64,000 nucleotides of DNA from Hymenolepis diminuta (Eukaryota; Platyhelminthes; Cestoda; Cyclophyllidea; Hymenolepididae): the NCBI GenBank assembly GCA_900708905.1, contig CAADRB010000012.1, positions 1,839,257 through 1,903,256 of the forward strand. Direction: 5' to 3'. A program made the position numbers and the translations under genes. Every line of letters begins with the position of its first letter. Position 1 is the first letter of the stretch. The notes under the pieces are model-generated. The model ran no database searches. It had not been told where the DNA came from and saw only the letters and a list, made by a program, of their open reading frames with translations. Of this stretch, positions 1-14,227 are shown in pieces.

Positions 1-2877
1 CACAAAAAATTTTTTTCGAGAGACTGTTGCAAATATAAAGAACGGCACGTCTAATGATTTGTCCACATTGTTCAATTTTTATGAAATGCAGTTTGGTCAT
101 TTGCCATTTACATTGTATTTGAAAATTACAATGTATGCTTTTATTTACTAGAAACCAGTTTGTTTCCACTCATATAAACCAAAATTATTGTTAAAAGTAC
201 GTAATTAACAAGTCGCTTATAATACCTAAGTCTGTAAATTGATTTCCAAGTAGTGAGACTTCGAGGTATACGTTCCTTTATCTCTTGACACTGTCAAAAA
301 CCACCTACCAAAATTCTGAAAGATTAAGTTACTTGATAAAGTCATTGCCAAGTGCTTTCACAAGGAGTTAAAAGTCTGACAAAAAGCAGACATTTTATGA
401 AAGTTCTCAGCCATTTTGAAATCATTCTGCTATTTAAATTAATTTAGATGTCACTGTTTCATATCAACTAATGACCGCGTAATACTAAAGATGTTATTAG
501 TGTTATCACTCGATCGTTTTTATTTGGTTGATACCGGATGTATGCTGCCTTTTCCAGTCTGACGAAATTAAGCACTCTTAAATGTCTCAGGAAATCATGT
601 TTTTGGTAACAAAAAGCCCCAATCACAGCTAAAGTTACGAGAAAACTTTGAGCTCAAGATTTGATCTCAGGAAAATTTATGTTAAAAACCATGCATCTAC
701 TTCGAATACATACTTTTGATGCGGCCTCACATTTAAATGAACTAAGTATAAGAAAATATAGTTATTAACTTCTTTATCTGATTAGAAATGCTGATCGTAA
801 AAAGTGCTTTTAATTCATTTATATTCTAATTTCAAATTGGAATAAAAATTTTTCTGCATCAAAATTTCAATTTTAACCCTTTCCAGCTGATAACTATAAA
901 AAAACAAGGCAGACATTGGATTAAAGAAGTTAAATAATATGCCAGAATGGTATTTTTAAAAAATATTATTTTGAATTTTCATTATTTTTATCATTTATGG
1001 TACAACCAGTGAAATCAAGATAATAATTACGTCAGGTAAATGAGTGTGCTCTTGATGTTATTAAATAAATGTCGATATGTTTTTAAGTAAATGTTTAACA
1101 AAAACTAAATTAACTTCATTAATTAACAAAAATAGAAATTTAATGCTTCGTGTACCTTAAAAAATGTAAACGTCTCTTTTAATTAGCAAGTGTATGTCAG
1201 TAAAAGTGATGCCAAATTTTATCAGATTTCCGTAAAACAATTTCTTCTAAAAATTTAAGATTAATTTGTAAATTTGGCAGCATTTTCAAAAATTTATTTT
1301 TAAAACAATATAACCGCCTTTTAATAAATTTTTGAAAATATATTTTGCTAAACTGCTAGAAAGCATCCATTTTATTTCTCACTTAATAATGAATTGCACA
1401 TTTTCAAATTTGGTTAAATATATTAAAAGTGGATCAACGGAAAAAAATTCCTTCTACTTTGTTTCAAGACATTAATCGCCATATTTTAGTTATAATTTAA
1501 CCCCGTTATATTAGATAAACAATTTTAAATTTCATTTTTATAAAAATGCAAAAAAATTTTCCTTTTGATTAGATGCAGAACCTTATATGTGAATTAGTTT
1601 CATTAAAAAACACATTTTTAATATGAATACCTTACACTTGTTGCAGTTGTAGCTTTGATAATCCGCAAACAATTTTATATCTTCTCAAATATGAACCGCA
1701 TGATTAGCTGCTATTTATCTACTCAAAGTCCATTGGTTAACTGATTTCGGCCAATCAGCTGAACTTCTTGAATTTCACTGTTGACTGTCTCAATTAGCAA
1801 AAAGAACATAAAGAGGAGTTTGCGACTGTCAAGCAAATATGGAAAAAATGTCTGTTTATTTTAAGCAGCGAATGATAGTTAGTTTTTTGTATCAAGTTTT
1901 ATATTTAACATAAAATGGGGAGGCTGATCGGAGGAGGATTGCAAAATTGAATTGTTATTATCTTTGGCAATACAAACTAATTCCAATATGTTTTACTAAT
2001 GCATTAATGCCTAAACATGCGAAATAGTAAAATATATCAGAAACTACCGGAATAAGATATGAAATAGGTCATATATAAGTTTAAATAAAGTCCATTTTCT
2101 CGAAAGGACTTTCTCACTTCCAAATATCCGATTGTTGCCAGGCTCAGTTATAATTATTTGATTTATGAGTTTCTGGATGAATTCATGTCCGTGATATTCA
2201 AAGTTTGTTGACCAGTTGATTTAATTGAATAATTTTCAAACCACTTCAATTCACCTTTATTTTCCTACAAGAATAAAATTGTCCACTTCCAAATGTTGCG
2301 AAATCTCGAGTGAACTTTCACTTGCGAACTGGACAGGTTTTACGAATGGCAACGCAACTTAAAAGAAATTTTCCATTTTCTAATAACAACCCCTTCTGCC
2401 CCATTAGATTGTTCCTCTCATCCATCTAATTTCTTTAATTCATTAATAAATGTTTATATAATTCCATTATTTATAGATGATATTAAAATTCAGTTTTATT
2501 TATAGCTAAATATTTTTTCACCCTTCCCTAATGACTACTTTTGTGACCTATTTTCAGACTTAAAGCACGGAAAAATACAAAATTATATTCTAAATTTATT
2601 ATCTAATTAATTTGTTTTATAAATTACTTACCATTTTTAAGTAACGAATTTACAACTATCTTTAAATCATACGTCTTTGATTTAAAGAATTATTTTGTTT
2701 TTAAATGACATTTCAGAAATATGAAACTTTCTTTCATTATCCCCATAGATAATTTTGGGAGATTAATAAACCTTCAAATATGTAAATGACAAAGGTCCAC
2801 GGCATTACGGCATTTCAGAAAGTCATTCCCGATCTCTTCAAATAAACAGTAATTAAAATCTATGTTTAGCTGTGTTT

Positions 2878-2900
2878 GGGCGGGGGGAGGGGGAGGCGGG
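2878..2900 (+). other. G-rich tract matching a G-quadruplex motif
   Basis: Four runs of three or more G are separated by loops of 1-4 nt on the plus strand, in an otherwise AT-rich region. This fits the usual G3+N1-7 pattern. No gene is nearby and no role can be inferred. Confidence 0.6.
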
Positions 2901-5736
2901 AAGCTCGTTAAATGGTATGGGAAGCTTAATAATAACCATTACAAAGACACCAAAACAGTTTCTTCACATTCCCTAATTGAATAATGAACGAACCCAAAAT
3001 TCCTTTCATTTCGCCCTCAAGGATGAAGTTTAAAGCTGGGCAGCCATTCATCCAAACAATATTGCTTTTATATATAAATAAACTTATGTAATCTCAAGCT
3101 TACACATTAATTTAGTAGAGCTTGAAAGCTTATCTGTAAATTCAGTCATGAAAAAAGGACATCTTCAGCTTCGTAATTTTCTTCTCAAATTGTCTAAAAC
3201 ATCGTGTTTTACTACTCGCCAAGTAAGTAATAAATAAATAAGTTTATTTAATAAAGAATTATTCTTAAAAGTGGAGACAGTGTAAGGGTTAAGCATATTC
3301 TAACCGACTAGGGTGCTGTTTAGTTTAATTTATGTAATGAAGCATTTTTGATGCATTCTATAACTTTAGATATTTAGGTGACCTACACAACCCGTCATCA
3401 TGACATTTTAAAATTAATTCCAAATGAAATGGACTTTTCTTTATCCGTGTGTTTTTGGGTCTGGTCAAGTTGGGTTGAGTAATAATACACAAAAAAATTC
3501 GTTTTATTTTTAGGTTTGCCAACTGAAGAAAACATGTAATAAGATAATTTTAATATTGGTTTGGACTCTGTCGTCTTATGTTTGACGTTGGAGTCCGATA
3601 ATTTTAGACAATTAACTGAGTACGATTGTAAACATCCACGACCGTTGAGCGAACTTAAGTTGGTATCTTGCACAACTGCAGTTATAGCGATTATGATTGT
3701 AGCGGTTTGTTTATTTTACTGGGACTCGGCTCGGTTACGCAACTAGAAATTTTCTTATTACCTTATTATAAACATAAGTCTTTTCCACATTAAGGTACCA
3801 AAGATTAGGTAGAGACAAAATATAAGTGCGAGAGAGGAAGGGAAAAGGAATGAGGATTGATATACAAAAAGGAAAACTGAGAGAGTGTGAGAACAAAGCG
3901 TCAATGCAAAGTGTATCAAATTCCGGGGTGATTAGAATCCTGATCAAGTAGGGAAATCATAACAAGGAATTGTAGGGGCTCTTTGACTCAATCGACTGAT
4001 GCTTACTTTCAGACGTAAAAAATTTTATGTAGAACTGTATGACCAAAAATATTCTGTTTAAAAAGGAAGAAGTGAGTTATTCATAAATCTATTAAACTAA
4101 TATTCATTGTACAAGTCTGACATGTGTATGCCTGACTTAGAAAGAGGACAAAGTGCCAGAGTGAAAATATGATTATTAATAATAATTTTTCTTCCCTTGA
4201 CGAAATTAATACTTCATTTTACGTTTCCTTCCCATTATTATTGGAATAACTATCAATCCATAAGTTGTTTAAGTGAACTAAAATTAATTAGGACGTACTG
4301 TACATAATTCTAATTGAAGTGTAATAAGTCTTCGCTAATAATAACGAGAACTTGCGTTTCCCTTCTTCTTTGGCTGGGATTTCGGCTTGTAGATTGTTAT
4401 ACAAGGAAATTAGATTTATAAGGTTTCAGATTTTCTCCTACTTAGAGCTCAGCTCGATTTGAGATATATTTGCTTATGTTTCCCAGTCGTGCCCTTCAAA
4501 AGTGAATATGTGCAACCTTAAAAGTCTCATGTAGTTAGATTCGAATCGTTCAGAATTAAAAATGGCTATTGTTATCTTTATAATTTAAAAGTATTTATTT
4601 GCCAACCCATATTCAAAATGTATATTGATTTTGGTAGATATCCGACACATGAGACATCACATATACTCAACTATGATCGACAATACATATGAAAAACGCA
4701 TATTTTTATGTTTATAACCCCCATAGCAATTTAGGAAAACACTTTGCAACGCTTATCTTTGGTAAATGGATGGTATGTGACGCGTGTTCACGCACATTCT
4801 TCACAAATACTAAAACAGAGCTGGTGGTCATTCCGCTCACTATATGTGCACCAATGCGAATAGAAGGCGTGACCCCTCACTACCATTGCACCATCGACGC
4901 AAATATAAGTTCTAATTCTTTAATTAACAACGATCAACTAAGAAATTATAGAAGAAATACAATTTAGTCGATAGTTACAGTACGTATTTTGACAACAGGT
5001 AACTGTACGTAGTCGTGAACTACATGATCTGTCAATCGGTAGGTAAGTAAAATCGTAAGTAATTTGTATAAAAAGTTGTTGAAGTCACAGATTGCAGGCT
5101 ACATGCCTGTCATATCAATCAAATCAAATGGATTTACACCAAGAAAATGTTATTTCATAACAACGTTATCTGTTGTCGGGATTCACTTTTCGATTTTTGT
5201 CAAACTTTTTCATTTCCTTGCTTTGTTGCTTGACTAACACGCCGATTTCTAAGCAGTTAGTCGAATTCCTCCGCCATCTAGCACCTGTGCCGAGAGTTCT
5301 AATCCTCCTCACAATCAAAGCTACTGCCTACACTTTGTTCTTTCATTTGCCACATTCTCGTCTTGCTGTAGCTGAGTTCGTGCAGCTGAAAATGGCACAA
5401 GCTTAACTTTTTTTCCCATCATAGATTGGGGTTTTCTAGGCTTGAATTTTTCGTGCTATACTTTCTAGAATGTGGGTGCAGTTATTCATCGAGCGGAAAT
5501 TTCGTCCGTCGGAAATGAGAGACAGCTTCCAAACGACTAACCACTTTCGATTAATTCTTAGATGGAGGACTTAACATTCTTTGCTATACTCAAACTAATA
5601 TTTTCATTTGTGATTATATAGGTCAGTTTAGTGTTACTTAACTTCAACTAAGTTGCCTTGAACTGGTTTTTGTTACCCTCCCAATACACACATTGATCAG
5701 TTATACTGATGCGATCCTGTTTTGAATGTTGGAACC

Positions 5737-5752
5737 NNNNNNNNNNNNNNNN
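5737..5752. other. Assembly gap (16 N)
   Basis: Sixteen consecutive N. The true gap length is unknown, so distances across it should not be trusted. Confidence 0.99.
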
Positions 5753-8030
5753 GTAATATTTTCAGCGTGTGGGCCTATTTAATCATTATTACGCCTCCAT
5801 ATTTGTGAAAATGGAAGGACTTACTTTATTGGTTAATATTAATCGAAGGAATGATTATTGAACATGAATTTTTTAATTTTCTAAACTTCAGGATGTCTGT
5901 TTTTAACCTAATTTGTGAGGTGAAAAGTGAGATCCTTACTGAGACAATAGAGGTGACTTGGAAATTTTGGATAGCTTGGTTCTGAAACTAACAATTTTCA
6001 CATAATTGCTTCACTTGGCACCGCTTTTTCCATAATGCTCTCGTGGCTTAAATAGTTGAGAGTAATTCGTACATCTGAAGCTCAATTTTAAAGGCGCACG
6101 GGTGGTAGTCATAGGTATTATTAGTTCTCAAGAGTGAAGGCTATATTTTCGTAATTAACTTTTCGTAAACCCGAAATGATCGAGTTTAAAAGATCAGATG
6201 ATGGTAAGATAATTAATTTTGACACCCACGTCGTAAAATTAAAAAAAAGAGATCAAGTGTATTATCATGTGATATGAGATAACTTAGAATGGCTTGTCCT
6301 CTTCATTTTTAGCTAACTGACAAGCATTGATGAATATAAGACAGGAGCTTATAGATCCAAAGTCAGTCATCAACTGGACTTTTATCAACGATCGAACTTC
6401 AGCTACCTCTATGATAACAGATCCATATGCTTAAATTCAGCCATTTCATTCAATAGTATATACACGGATCCTCTCCGTACTGTTTCATCTAAACCATGCT
6501 CACCGTTCCTTTTGAATCACACGTTTTAATAAACTAATAATCAAGCACTAGTATTCATCCTTTATTTATATAACAATTGTCTACAAAAGTAGAATAATTA
6601 ATCTCCACCTTCCTCTAAAAGAGAACAGCGTTGCCGTTTTGGTCAGATGTTTATCGCATAGGATTGATGTCTGTCAATCGACGTGTGTATTTCTTAATGG
6701 GTAGACATAACAAAATTGCACAGTGTTGTATATTATTCATGCATTTCTGCATCCTGTCGGATTTAGTGTTTTATTACCTAAAATTCAATTAATAAATTTT
6801 ATAAATTAATAAAATGGCAAGATTGTGGACAATATCTTTACCTCGCCTGCAAATGTTAACCAACAATTTTGAAATTAAGAAGTAAATTAATTTGATTGGG
6901 TCAAATTATCACCAAACTCTCAAAATTTTGTTTGAGAGTTTGAATTAAATTAAATTAAATTATTTTTATTATTTAATATGATCAGTGATGTTCGATCATT
7001 AAATGCACTCACTAAACTATTCGATTTTGTTTGTCGAGTATCAAAATTGCTTGACAAGGTTCCCGTACCTTACTTGCTTCAAATTTTGGACAATTTGTGT
7101 TCGATAAATCTGCCATGTTAACCTAATTGATGTTCTTCATTTCAAATACAGTATGTGAATTATAAATTAATTGTTGATCTTTAAAATATTGAAGTCATTT
7201 GGTAATCATTTGACGATATTGGCATTCTGTCTTCAAAATCGGGTTAAATTTAGAATGAAGGTAACAAAAGTTCATACTGAGTTTTGAGATGTTTTTTTTA
7301 AATCAAGAAAATACACTTAAAAATCCACAGGGTGTGGATATTTTAATTGTTACCAACATCTGCTCTCAAATCATCTAGGAGAAGATATAAATATTTTGAA
7401 GATCTGATATATTTCTGAATGTGCAATGACTCCCGATAATTTTATTCGCTCATTTTCCACTATTATTAGCTAAACGTCTAAACGGACAAAATTCGAATCG
7501 AATTACGAATACACGAATTATATAATCAATATGCAGACAAAGGAAGGTTTAATATATTAAAATTCTCACATTTTTTCTAAAATGATCATAATGCTTCACA
7601 AAATTTTCTTTACCAAAATCTCTGCAGTTGAATCTCGTCTTTTTATCTAATTCTGCGCTGTTTGCTGAGGCAATAAGTTATAACATAAACTTTGCGTAAT
7701 TAATTCATGAAATCATTCAACTACTCTAATTTGTTATGTTATCCGTAATAGTTCGTATATTATCTAGACAAATATTTCCGGAAGATGAACATAAAAGGTA
7801 CTTAATTACACCCACTTCACCATGGCCATGGTGAAATTTAATGTTCTAGTCAGAGCAAATATTTAAACACTAATATCAGTTAGAACCGAGGCTAGAGTTT
7901 AAAAAATACTAATCTCAGAAAATTTGATGAAATTCGAAGTTGAGCTTTGATAAATTTCGGTGTTTGCTTAATTGAGGGTCGGTAACTCTGATTAATTTGT
8001 AAATTTTTTGAGGAGAAAATACAGTTTTTT

Positions 8031-8054
8031 CTCTCCCTCTCTCTCTCTCTCTCT
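8031..8054 (+). repeat. CT dinucleotide microsatellite
   Basis: A run of CT repeats with one interruption near its start. Ordinary simple-sequence repeat in non-coding DNA. Confidence 0.9.
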
Positions 8055-11000
8055 TATTCACCATTAAAAATACGAATGCAATTTAAAATCATAACTCCCC
8101 ACAGCCTTATTCTTTCTGACTTTCTCATATTTTCCACTGCGAAAATTTCAGTGTTCTAAGAGTTTCTGAGAGATCTGTATGAGAACGGTTTCTAGGAAAA
8201 ACCTTATTACCATAACATAGCGTTTTCCCAAAAAAGTCAAGAGAAATATTTCATTTCGAATAAGAACCGGTTGCAGCAACAATTAGTCAAATCATATTTG
8301 AAAAGTATTGTAAAATTAATTATTTTTGTCGATGGCAGATGATTAGCCTTCAGAACAACGAATTAATTCGATACAAAATCAAGTGAAAAATTGATTTGAC
8401 GTCTTAAACCCATCAAGGTGACAGCTTTAGTTTAGATGAAATGGTGAAATAGGACTAATATCAAAGAATTGAAATAGGAGGAATAAATGGAGGAATAACT
8501 AAATGACCAATTTTCCACATATTATTTTACTTAATATAGAATGATATTTAATCGTATTATATATGTGTTAATGAAATGATCGCCAAACATTTCTCGACTT
8601 TTATGAAGTAAATTCAGTCCTCACCTTCCTGGTTGAGACACTTAGAACGATATCTTCGACTTCGTACTCAGTTAATTCATAGTTAATTGGCTGAGAGAGT
8701 GAAAATGTGTGACTTTTCATGCCATTTCAATATATATCTCTCTCATTAGGTAAGAAAGCAGTTACTGACAGATACTATCTATGATGTATTTAGCTTATTG
8801 TTTGCCTAATGTATTTACGTAAATTGATGTTTCTCTGAAAAGATCTCATTTACGGTTTAAATAGAGCCTCTCGGATATGTCCTGAAGATTAGCCCTAATA
8901 TTACGTTTATGAAATTAATATTCATCTAACAAGTTATGAATCGAATTATGGCTTGATTATTAAATTAATTTTGAGCTACAATTAAACAATTGAGAAATGA
9001 TTTATTGGTACAATTTATTACAGTCTGGATAACTCCATTAATGGTGCTAAGTCCTCGGATATTAATTGCTTTCAAGCTCCAGTCATTACAACAGATGTGA
9101 AATATCTCATAGCTGTTTAATTTCTAACACACCCATTTCCATCTAACTTGGCTCATCCCAACTCATATCCCTAAACCTCCCCCTATGTACTTTTATCCGT
9201 TGTAAATATATAAACATCACCAGTGGCTATAAAGCAGACAGGATGACGTGTCTTCTCACTAACAACCAACGTTAACTTATAGCTTGGAATTTTTTGCTAT
9301 ATTACAACATATTTAAAGACATTATACAATAGGACAAAAATGATACAAAACCCTAGTTCTATGGCTTTTGCTGTAATATTGAAATCCAAAGAGGCTAATA
9401 TGTATGTATCCTTAGGTTAAGTACAATTCTAGTCTACCTTTGAGGGATTTGCAGGTGAAGAAACTGACCGAATTCCCAGATGCAGCACATTTTCCCCAAC
9501 CTATGCTGTCTGATATACAGGTAATTTCCTAAAGCCCATGGAGCGAAACCCTCCATCATCTTTTCAACAACATAGTCTAAAAGGTATGTATCCGTATGAC
9601 TTTACTTGACATATTTGCTGTTTTGACGTCAATAGGATTTTGATTTTCAAAACCGGTGGTTTGAACTCCTATACATTCTTATACATTGTACATATTGCAC
9701 AAACTGTTTTTAATTTGGTTTAATAGGAGGAGAAAGTGAATATCATGATCTTCATATGATCATGTCATTGAGTCGAGGCGTCTACCCTGTTTTCGGCCGG
9801 TTCTAATCAAATCTGCTTTAATATGCTCAACTTATAATCTGAGAAAGGGTCATAATAAGTGCTTTTTTAATCAAGTGTTTCGGTTGTCTCCATTCTGTCA
9901 AAAATCGTTTGAAAATTTTCTCTCATTAAAATGGTAAATTTTGGATCACAAGGTAAAATTCTCATTTCTATTTTTTCCAAAATTTTCACTTAATTTATCT
10001 TTTCATCATATATAATTTAATCCGTCAGTTAATTTTTGTTACTATCAAATATAATTTGTTTTATCTTTAACTTAATCTGCAATTTTATTCCCTTAATTTA
10101 TTTAATTTTTTTACTAGTCCCGGAAAGAAAAACGATTAAAATAAGGAAGTGGCATAATTTATTTCTTTTGTTATTTTCTTTCATTAAACTTAGAAAATTT
10201 TCTCTCTGCGGATTATATTTTAAAGTATCAATCAAAGACAGACAGATTTGGAGACCACTGATGGATTCATTTGATTTGACAACTCGTACATTAATTTGCT
10301 TGACGGAAACCTTTGCTCAAATTGGGAAGAATCATTCCAAATTGGTTATTTTTAATTTTGTTGGGCTTTGATGCAATAAGATGAAGATGAGGTGGTTCCA
10401 AAATCCTTATAGCGATTTTTCTTATTTCCGCTATGACCTTGGAAACTGAAATTTTCATTATTCTCCTCAAAAGTAAATTCGGGACACCATGACACAAACG
10501 ATTGTGCGGACGCAATGGCACACTCCTGCCTCAAGTCTCATACATCATACCACCATCAACGCAAGTACACATTTGAATCATTCCTTTGTGTTCCTAAACA
10601 GTCTCCTTTCCTTAGTATATGTTTCCATTTATCCTCCTATAAATACGCAGGGAATCGTATACAAAAGATAACGGGTAATCTACACACTTAGTCTCCTTCT
10701 CTGAGTTTTTTGGGTCGCCAGTGTAAACGCTTAGTTTGGTCAATATCTTCTCTCCTCTTGCGTTAGAAACTAAAGTATTTCTGAGCTGTAGCGAGTGGAA
10801 TTGAGCATGTTGATCAGGAAGATCGATAAGTAACTATTACATTAAAAATCTATCAAGCCATTCTGGACCCCACTATATAGCAGGTAGTCATGGATTTCGC
10901 ATGATGTTCTTGAGTCTTTCAATAGATCTGAACATGTACTTCTATGATTTTTCGAACTTCATAGCGCAAAAATAAATTCGCACATTCTTATTCATTTAAA

Positions 11001-12378
11001 CAGATGGAGGTTTTTAATGACTTAAAGCTGATTCCCGTAAATAACTTATCCTTATTCCACTGCCCTCGTTTTGTCCTAAATATGTCATCATGTACACTTT
11101 GTACACTTACCTGCGGCATGTACAAACGTGTTTCTCCGCCCATCTTTGCCAAAGATCTATCTCTTTATTATAACATCGCATGCATGAACGCGTTTCTCTG
11201 TCTGTGACATATTGGGGCTATCAAATTAACGGTTGTGAGATAGTATTTCGGCCATCTAAGGTTCTTCTGTTAGTAACTTACTACGTAGACTTTCCAGTTG
11301 ACAGTGGGAAGCGTTAATCGTTTGTCACAACAAATATACTCTTCAGTCAGTTTGGATAATAATCCTTTGTTTTCAGTCTTAATGTGATTTTTTGGGGTGT
11401 AGTTATCTCCCCGCCAATGAATAAGTGAAGATTATTTTTGATTCAGTCCAATAAGTCGACAAACATCCCTCACTGTTTACTAATTCTGTTGTTGATTTTG
11501 TATTCACTGCCTGATCTAATTCTGTTGCTGTTCTAGGCAAAGCCATACTGTATCTATTAGACTTATTCAGTTATCCTCCTGCCTTCTAACCTGGATAATG
11601 AAAAGGAGCTGACAATTTAGTAGCTTCGTCCTAAGATTCAAAATTATCAGCTTAATGCTTTGGACATCATAGTTAGCAGTAGAATGCCTTAACCACGTGT
11701 CGCGACAAACTTAAATGAAGGTTCTTCATTACAATAACTCGTTAAAGATCGTTTTCCATTAAAACAATGATATTTGCCATAAAGGTGAGTTACAATCGAA
11801 ATAACATGTATTTTGTCAAAGCGCCTGCATTTCTTGTTTAGGCAATTACTGAGTATTCGTTTTTTTTAAATTCTGTTGACTCAACCTCTAAGCATTTATA
11901 TCCAAATAAACATTTAATAATTTATCCATTAAATTTTCATTTCAAATTAAATGTGATCTAGTTATTCAATTTTATTATTATAGACCTACAGACCTATTAT
12001 AAGACCTTTGATTTTAATAACGGCAAAGTTATTTAAATCCGCATTTTTTGTATTATATTTTCCTGTGAGAGGTTTGTCAATAAAGGGAATTATTTTGCAT
12101 CGTTTTGTTTGTTTGACCGTAAAAATAGAACTACACTTCCTGATATACGAGTTACAAAGAGAAAGGAGCTTATTAAATGAAATGAAAGGCAAAATCAATT
12201 GTGTTATGCGGACATTTACTATTTTGAACCATAAGGAGGTAACATTTGGATAATTTAAGGAATACGAAACGCGAACTCCTTAATTGATGCGTAAGTGGTG
12301 AATGAAACTACATTTAGCATATCAAATATTTTAGAGTTACCTTTAAACATTCTCTATTCGATTACATGCATGAATCTT

Positions 12379-12644
12379 TGTGATTGAATGAATCCAGAAG
12401 TCGGGCAATGTCGATAGAACACTTAGGGGGTGGCCGGGAAAGCCATCTCCTTTCATTGATGAAAGTATTAATTCACAGGCAAATATGTCATAACACGATG
12501 TCATTTATGTCCATATTCGATGTCTTCGCGTGATAATTGACATCTGGGAAGCTTACGCGGATGCAGATGTTGTTGTTGGCTGGATTTTTATCGTTCCGAA
12601 TCGCCAGCTCTTAATTGACATTTTTTACTTATAGAAGTCTAAAA
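12379..12644 (+). mobile_element. Short LTR-like element, copy A (degenerate)
   Basis: This is the most decayed of four related copies in the window. It aligns along its length with the copies at 24651-24982 and 21924-22235. The stretch 12521-12546 matches 24830-24855 at 24 of 26 positions. It begins with TGTGATTG, equivalent to TGTAATAA/TGTAATGA in the other copies, and ends at a TCTAAAA that corresponds to TCTAAAGCA in the 21.9 kb copy. It is bounded by the same 5-mer, ATCTT, at 12374-12378 and 12645-12649, which reads as a target-site duplication. It is shorter than the other copies, so deletions have occurred. There is no coding capacity. Confidence 0.6.
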
Positions 12645-12845
12645 ATCTTTTATTTGTGAAGATTATATGAAATTTATTTTTTATGTGAAAAATAAGTACC
12701 AAACATTCAAAGTCAGAGCGAGAAAATTCATGTCCTATTATCTAACTAGAGTGTCGTTAAAGTGGCAGCTGATTATTTATACACTAAGGACTCGTTTAGT
12801 TATATGACAAAAAATCGTTTGTATTTGGTAATTTATATATAAAAC

Positions 12846-13168
12846 TGCTACAGCCAGCAGATACCTATTATCATCTAACGATTGGATATGACTGACTGGC
12901 GATAAGATCTTCACTACAGTGTTCCGCTGTGTTTGTGTGGTTGGATATAGATACCTAAACGGGTGTCTATCATCACACTGCGACTCCGAAAATGAGACAT
13001 GACTGACGTTAAAGGGAGAAATGTTTTGTACATAAACCTAATTTACTTATTAATAAATTGGGGGATGTTTGTCTGCCACCTCGGAACTAATCTGGCGACA
13101 TGAGTGACTTGACTTATTCCATCCGTTCGATCGATGTGGCCCGGATAGACCCTCTCAATGTTATTACA
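12846..13168 (-). mobile_element. Short LTR-like element, copy B
   Basis: This 323-nt copy lies in the opposite orientation to copy A, about 200 nt away. Read on the plus strand it starts TGCTAC and ends TTATTACA. It therefore has the TG...CA ends of a long terminal repeat. The 5-mer AAAAC lies directly on both sides (12841-12845 and 13169-13173), the size expected for an LTR-retrotransposon target duplication. The stretch 12894-12922 is identical over 29 nt to the reverse complement of 24906-24934. No internal coding region accompanies it, so it is either a solo LTR or a complete miniature element. It ends about 250 bp upstream of the UBE2G2 start codon. Confidence 0.75.
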
Positions 13169-13417
13169 AAAACATATCCAAGCAATCGACAAAGAGATTT
13201 ATTTAACTATGCGTAGTTAATTATTTGTTTTCAGCATTCAAAATAATCTTATAAATTATAAAGTGTATAAAATAATTAGGGAAACGATTTTAAAAGCGTT
13301 ATAATGGTCTTTAAACTTAATTTATCATCGCGGTTACTAGTGAAGCGTTTTAATTTATTTAAGCAAATAAACCCGGTTCAAAGCCTTAGTTATCGTTAAG
13401 GTCTGGGGTTTCCGATA

Positions 13418-14207
13418 ATGTCAATAGCTTTGAAAAGGCTAACTGCTGAATACAAACGTTCGTTTAAGCACGCTTGAAATATTTTTAGTATTATATTGAA
13501 CTAATTTATTTATTGATTCTAAATTTCAATTTTAGAACTTTCTCGAAGTGCCCCAGAGGGAATTATGGCTGGGCCAATAGATGATTCTAATTTCTTTGAG
13601 TGGGAAGCCCTTATAGTGTACGCTTTATTGATATTTGTTTTTAAGCTGCACTTCGCTTTTAATATTGCGCCCTTCTGTGTTATAGTGGTCCAAGTGACAC
13701 GCCTTATCAGGGTGGACTTTTCTCTGCCCGTCTTACTTTTCCTCCCGATTATCCACATTCACCGCCTGCGATGCGTTTCGTGACCAAAATTTATCATCCC
13801 AATAGTAGGCTCCTACTTAATAATTTTATAATTTATTCGATCCATTAAGCTAGGTCATTTTGTTCATTTTTAGTTTATCTTGACGGTCGTGTATGTATCT
13901 CCATTCTTCATCCTGCTGGTACCGATCCTAATGGATATGAGGATGCTTCTGAAAGGTGGAGTCCGGTTCAATCTATTGAAAAGATTCTTCTTTCCGTAGT
14001 TAGTTTACTTTCAGGTACGTTACTGACTCTGAAATGCCTTTTCTTGGCCTTTATTTTATAAGGTTATTTTTACTTTTAGAACCAAATTGTGATAGTGCTG
14101 CTAATTTAGATGCTGCTATACTGTGGCGACAAAACCGGAAAAAGTATGATGAGATTGTTCGAAATTGTGTGCAAGAATCTCTAGCTGCCCAGAAGGACAA
14201 AAAATGA
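13418..14207 (+). CDS. UBE2G2: Ubiquitin-conjugating enzyme E2 G2 (UBE2G2/Ubc7 type)
   Basis: E2 enzyme of the UBE2G2/Ubc7 family, which takes ubiquitin from E1 as a cysteine thioester. With ER-membrane ligases (gp78/Hrd1 in other animals) it builds chains on misfolded ER proteins. Exons: 13418-13457, 13536-13617, 13686-13804, 13874-14014, 14080-14207. They sum to 510 nt, encoding 169 aa, close to the family's usual 165 aa, and all splice phases agree. The start reads [14 protein letters not shown], as in human. The signature NFFEWEALI follows, then the HPN motif (about 78-80) and the catalytic cysteine in GRVCISILH (Cys88). A family-typical acidic loop after the cysteine ends in [17 protein letters not shown]. 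Introns are 65-78 nt. The gene reads toward COPB2. An AATAAA lies 15 nt after the stop. Confidence 0.95.
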
Positions 14208-14221
14208 TTTATTACTAAACT

Positions 14222-14227
14222 AATAAA
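14222..14227 (+). terminator. Polyadenylation signal for UBE2G2
   Basis: AATAAA just downstream of the UBE2G2 stop codon. The very short implied 3' UTR is plausible but unproven. Confidence 0.5.

Larger units (their letters stand above)
1..13417. other. AT-rich left intergenic region, no gene recognised
   Basis: No exon of a recognisable protein was found here on either strand. The open frames present are short (60-110 codons), AT-rich, without familiar motifs and without flanking splice sites that would join them. The region holds the assembly gap, a G-rich tract near 2.88 kb, a CT microsatellite near 8.04 kb and two copies of a short LTR-like element at its right end, listed separately. 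A block at about 5.18-5.40 kb is clearly richer in G and C than its surroundings, but I could not assign it. Distant exons or non-coding RNAs cannot be excluded. Confidence 0.6.

Noticed and set aside
4689..4967. 92-codon plus frame as a gene
   Set aside because: No recognisable domain, no splice context, and part of it resembles a possible dispersed repeat patch seen elsewhere in the window.
11220..11420. Possible fifth copy of the short LTR-like element
   Set aside because: About 30 nt near 11.28 kb resemble the copy at 21.9 kb, but the similarity does not continue on either side and no ends or target duplication could be placed.
13519..13783. Open frames on both strands read as separate small genes
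   Set aside because: The plus frame starts inside UBE2G2 exon 2 and runs through its 68-nt intron in the wrong frame; the minus frame is its shadow. The spliced E2 model explains the region fully.
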